DNA from: Hyphomicrobiales bacterium
Lineage (GTDB): Bacteria; Pseudomonadota; Alphaproteobacteria; Rhizobiales; Rhizobiaceae
Assembly (NCBI GenBank): GCA_900467185.1
Contig: UBPA01000016.1
Coordinates: 34,574-98,573 of the forward strand
Length of the DNA: 64,000 nt
Direction: 5' to 3'
The notes below the pieces were generated by a model that was given only the letters and a program-made list of their open reading frames with translations, was not told where the DNA came from and did not search any database. This document shows positions 62,493 to 64,000 of the stretch, one piece after another. The stretch's first letter is position 1. Every line of letters starts with the position of its first letter. The position numbers and the translations under genes were made by a program.

Positions 62493-63038
62493 CTATCGGG
62501 ACATGGGCTCGCAACCCGCTTCACTGAGGAAGGTGCCGGCTGCCGCCTCGTAGCTGCCGAGCGGCGCGAGCGCGCGAAGGACGGCGTAGCCTTCGTCTTC
62601 CGGCATTTCGACCGTGATGGTCTGTCCGATGGTGTCCTCCGGCTGCTTGCGCAGCTCCACCAGCTGCAGCGGCGTCGCGGCCACCACATCCACCCGGTCG
62701 TTCACCGCCGTCGCATCGCTCATGCTGAAGATTTCGTTCGATCCGGAATCGTAGATGGCAAGCGACCAGAAGGGCACGTCGCCCGACGCCGTGAACCGGA
62801 CCGGCCCGCCCAGCACCGAGAAACCGCAGACCGCGACCCGGAGATAGGGATCGTCGTTGGAAAGACCCGTCGGCCCCGGCGCCGAAGTCAGCGGGAAGAA
62901 GCTGTCCATCTCGTAGAGCCCGAGCACCCGGCTATAGGCATCCTCTGCCGTGAAGCGGGGCAGCGCGAGGATGATGACGATGTGCAGCAGCGCGGCACCG
63001 ATCAGCCCGACGAGGACGGCATAGAGAAGGCTACGCAT
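62493..63038 (-). CDS. DUF1254-type membrane protein
   Basis: 181 residues from ATG 63038. One N-terminal hydrophobic helix (LLYAVLVGLIGAALLHIVII), then a periplasmic domain with FTAEDAYSRVLGLYEMDSFF and GPVRFTASGDVPFWSLAIYD, which matches the DUF1254 family in its short rhizobial form. It overlaps the upstream DUF1214-type gene by eight bases; the two families usually occur together. Function unknown. Confidence 0.82.
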   Translation of the reverse strand: MRSLLYAVLVGLIGAALLHIVIILALPRFTAEDAYSRVLGLYEMDSFFPLTSAPGPTGLSNDDPYLRVAVCGFSVLGGPVRFTASGDVPFWSLAIYDSGSNEIFSMSDATAVNDRVDVVAATPLQLVELRKQPEDTIGQTITVEMPEDEGYAVLRALAPLGSYEAAAGTFLSEAGCEPMSR

Positions 63039-63618
63039 CGCCGCATCCCCGCGCGATGATCTTCGGCATGACCAGTTCGATCGCGCCGGAGGAATTGGCG
63101 GTCGGCGCGTCGAGGAGGGTGAGGACCAGGCGGAAACGGCCGGGCTCGGTGATCGCCAGCCAGTTGTCCGCCCGGGCATCCGGCGCCACGTGGATGACGA
63201 AGGACGTATCGGCCGCGCGCAGCACGCTCCAGGCGTTGAGCGCCACGGGCAGCGTTTCCGACGCCGTCAGCGGCCGGTCGGCCGTGTCGGTCGCAAACAG
63301 CGTCCAGAAGCGCGCCGGCGGCGTGTTGCCGACGATGTCGTAGCGGCAGGCGCCGGAAAGCGCCCGGCCGGCATCGTCCGTTTCCGCCGTAAACCGCATG
63401 CCCTCGGCCTTGCCGTAGAGCAGCCGCCCGGCCCGGGCCCGGTGGGCCTTGGCATAGGGGTCGGTATCGGCGGTCTGCGCATTGGGATAGGCGACCCACG
63501 GCCCGAGGCGGATGGAGCCGAAGCCGGTGGAGGCCTTGAGCGCGGACAGGCTCACGGCAATGCCGCCGCCGAAGGCGACGCACAAGGCGAGTGCGACGAG
63601 AAAGGGCACGCGAAACAT
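63031..63618 (-). CDS. DUF1214-type membrane protein
   Basis: 195 residues from ATG 63618. N-terminal membrane helix (FLVALALCVAFGGGIAVSLS), then a domain with WVAYPNAQTADTDPYAKAHR and FWTLFATDTADRPLT, and SFVIHVAPDARADNWLAI, typical of the DUF1214 family. Longer upstream in-frame starts exist but lie inside a repeat. It is translationally coupled to the DUF1254-type gene. Confidence 0.82.
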   Translation of the reverse strand: MFRVPFLVALALCVAFGGGIAVSLSALKASTGFGSIRLGPWVAYPNAQTADTDPYAKAHRARAGRLLYGKAEGMRFTAETDDAGRALSGACRYDIVGNTPPARFWTLFATDTADRPLTASETLPVALNAWSVLRAADTSFVIHVAPDARADNWLAITEPGRFRLVLTLLDAPTANSSGAIELVMPKIIARGCGDA

Positions 63619-63682
63619 CAGGGCTGGCCGCTTTCCGGCGAGGGGGATACGGGGTGGTGCGGGGAGGGTGGCGCCAAAAGGG

Positions 63683-63842
63683 AAGACCCTCTCTGGCCTG
63701 CCGGCCATCTCCCCCACAAGGGGGGAGAGGACTCGGAGCGGGCCGCTCGATCCTTCAAGAAACGTTCAAGAGAAAAGTGGTGTGCAGGCTCCAGGTCTTC
63801 TCCCCCCTTGTGGGGGAGATGCCCGGCAGGGCAGAGAGGGTT
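63683..63842. repeat. RIME-type inverted repeat, family C, copy 2
   Basis: Left arm GAAGACCCTCTCTGGCCTGC plus CGGCCATCTCCCCCACAAGG; right arm CCCCTTGTGGGGGAGATGCC plus CGGCAGGGCAGAGAGGG. Same element as 43731-43888, with a different loop. Confidence 0.85.
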
Positions 63843-63877
63843 CTTTCTTCCCAACCCGCTGAAACGCGCGCGCGGAA

Positions 63878-64000
63878 GCTGCCCCTCATCTGCCTGCCGG
63901 CATCTTCTCCCCGTTCTGACGGGGAGAAGAGACGCGCGGCGCGGGTTTGCCGTGACCAAAGAGGTCGCGCGGGGCACGTTCCCTCTCCCCGCAGGCGGGG
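63878..64000. repeat. RIME-type inverted repeat, family B, truncated by window
   Basis: Begins GCTGCCCCTCATCTGCCTGC and continues TTCTCCCCGTTCTGACGGGG; the right arm is cut off by the end of the window. Related to 26272-26442. Confidence 0.75.

Larger units (their letters stand above)
63619..64000. other. Repeat-filled stretch at the window end
   Basis: About 380 bases without a gene; two RIME-type elements (63683-63842 and from 63878) occupy nearly all of it. Confidence 0.55.

Overview
The window is high-GC bacterial chromosome, about 60-65% G+C by eye, and it reads as a member of the Rhizobiaceae (Rhizobium/Agrobacterium/Shinella type). The evidence is a MucR/Ros zinc-finger regulator, a DnaA-domain-like HTH protein overlapping a DUF6456 protein, DUF5330, DUF1491 and DUF2336 proteins of alphaproteobacterial type, a DUF1214/DUF1254 pair, a PQQ glucose dehydrogenase, and many palindromic intergenic repeats of the rhizobial RIME kind. 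No tRNA, rRNA, CRISPR array, transposase, phage or symbiosis gene was recognised. The genes look chromosomal and densely packed, with frequent TTG/GTG starts backed by good Shine-Dalgarno (SD) sequences.

Layout. 1-5258: an inositol-type sugar catabolic operon on the minus strand (iolG-like, iolE-like and two further Gfo/Idh/MocA oxidoreductases), divergent from a LacI-type regulator. 5750-10117: a probable surface-glycan module. One unknown glycosyltransferase-like gene runs convergent to a tightly coupled operon of GDPD-like phosphodiesterase, HAD phosphatase, tandem two-domain nucleotidyltransferase and a stand-alone degenerate nucleotidyltransferase. 10376-15128: small proteins, an orphan YefM-like antitoxin with a tandem-repeat N-terminus, a cold-shock protein, and a HerA/YjgR-type ATPase. 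15409-19960: two aldo/keto reductases, an MFS exporter and its divergent LysR regulator. 20110-26246: ChaC-like enzyme, a response regulator with a decayed duplicate, trans-aconitate methyltransferase with a dual-specificity-type phosphatase, a zinc alcohol dehydrogenase, and a class IV aminotransferase. 26508-33359: a ClpP-fold protein coupled to a membrane protein under a CtrA-like site, superoxide dismutase, an ADP-ribose/CDP-alcohol-type phosphoesterase, an OXA-like class D beta-lactamase, and two c-type cytochromes.

33459-43608: a VapBC-type toxin-antitoxin pair, GNAT and metal-type MerR genes, an Lrp regulator divergent from a frameshifted PLP lyase, gcd, a possible new two-gene toxin-antitoxin-like unit (167 and 50 residues), selO and a DUF2254 protein. 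43903-53988: oligopeptidase B, LysR/DUF2798, a glyoxalase-fold dioxygenase-like protein, hemolysin III, msrB, mucR, the DnaA-like/DUF6456 pair, and sufE. 54084-63618: DUF5330, a histidine kinase overlapping a peptidoglycan-binding protein, DUF1491, DUF2336, an SH3 protein with a long Arg-Asp tail, small stress-type proteins, and the DUF1214/DUF1254 pair. The window ends inside RIME-type repeats.

How it fits together: most units are small regulator-plus-target sets (LacI/iol, LysR/MFS, Lrp/lyase, LysR/DUF2798). The parts least explained by known biology are the glycan module with two degenerate nucleotidyltransferase domains, the 50/167-residue gene pair, the repeat-bearing orphan antitoxin, and the intergenic repeat family. 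All family calls come from reading motifs by eye; no database search was run.
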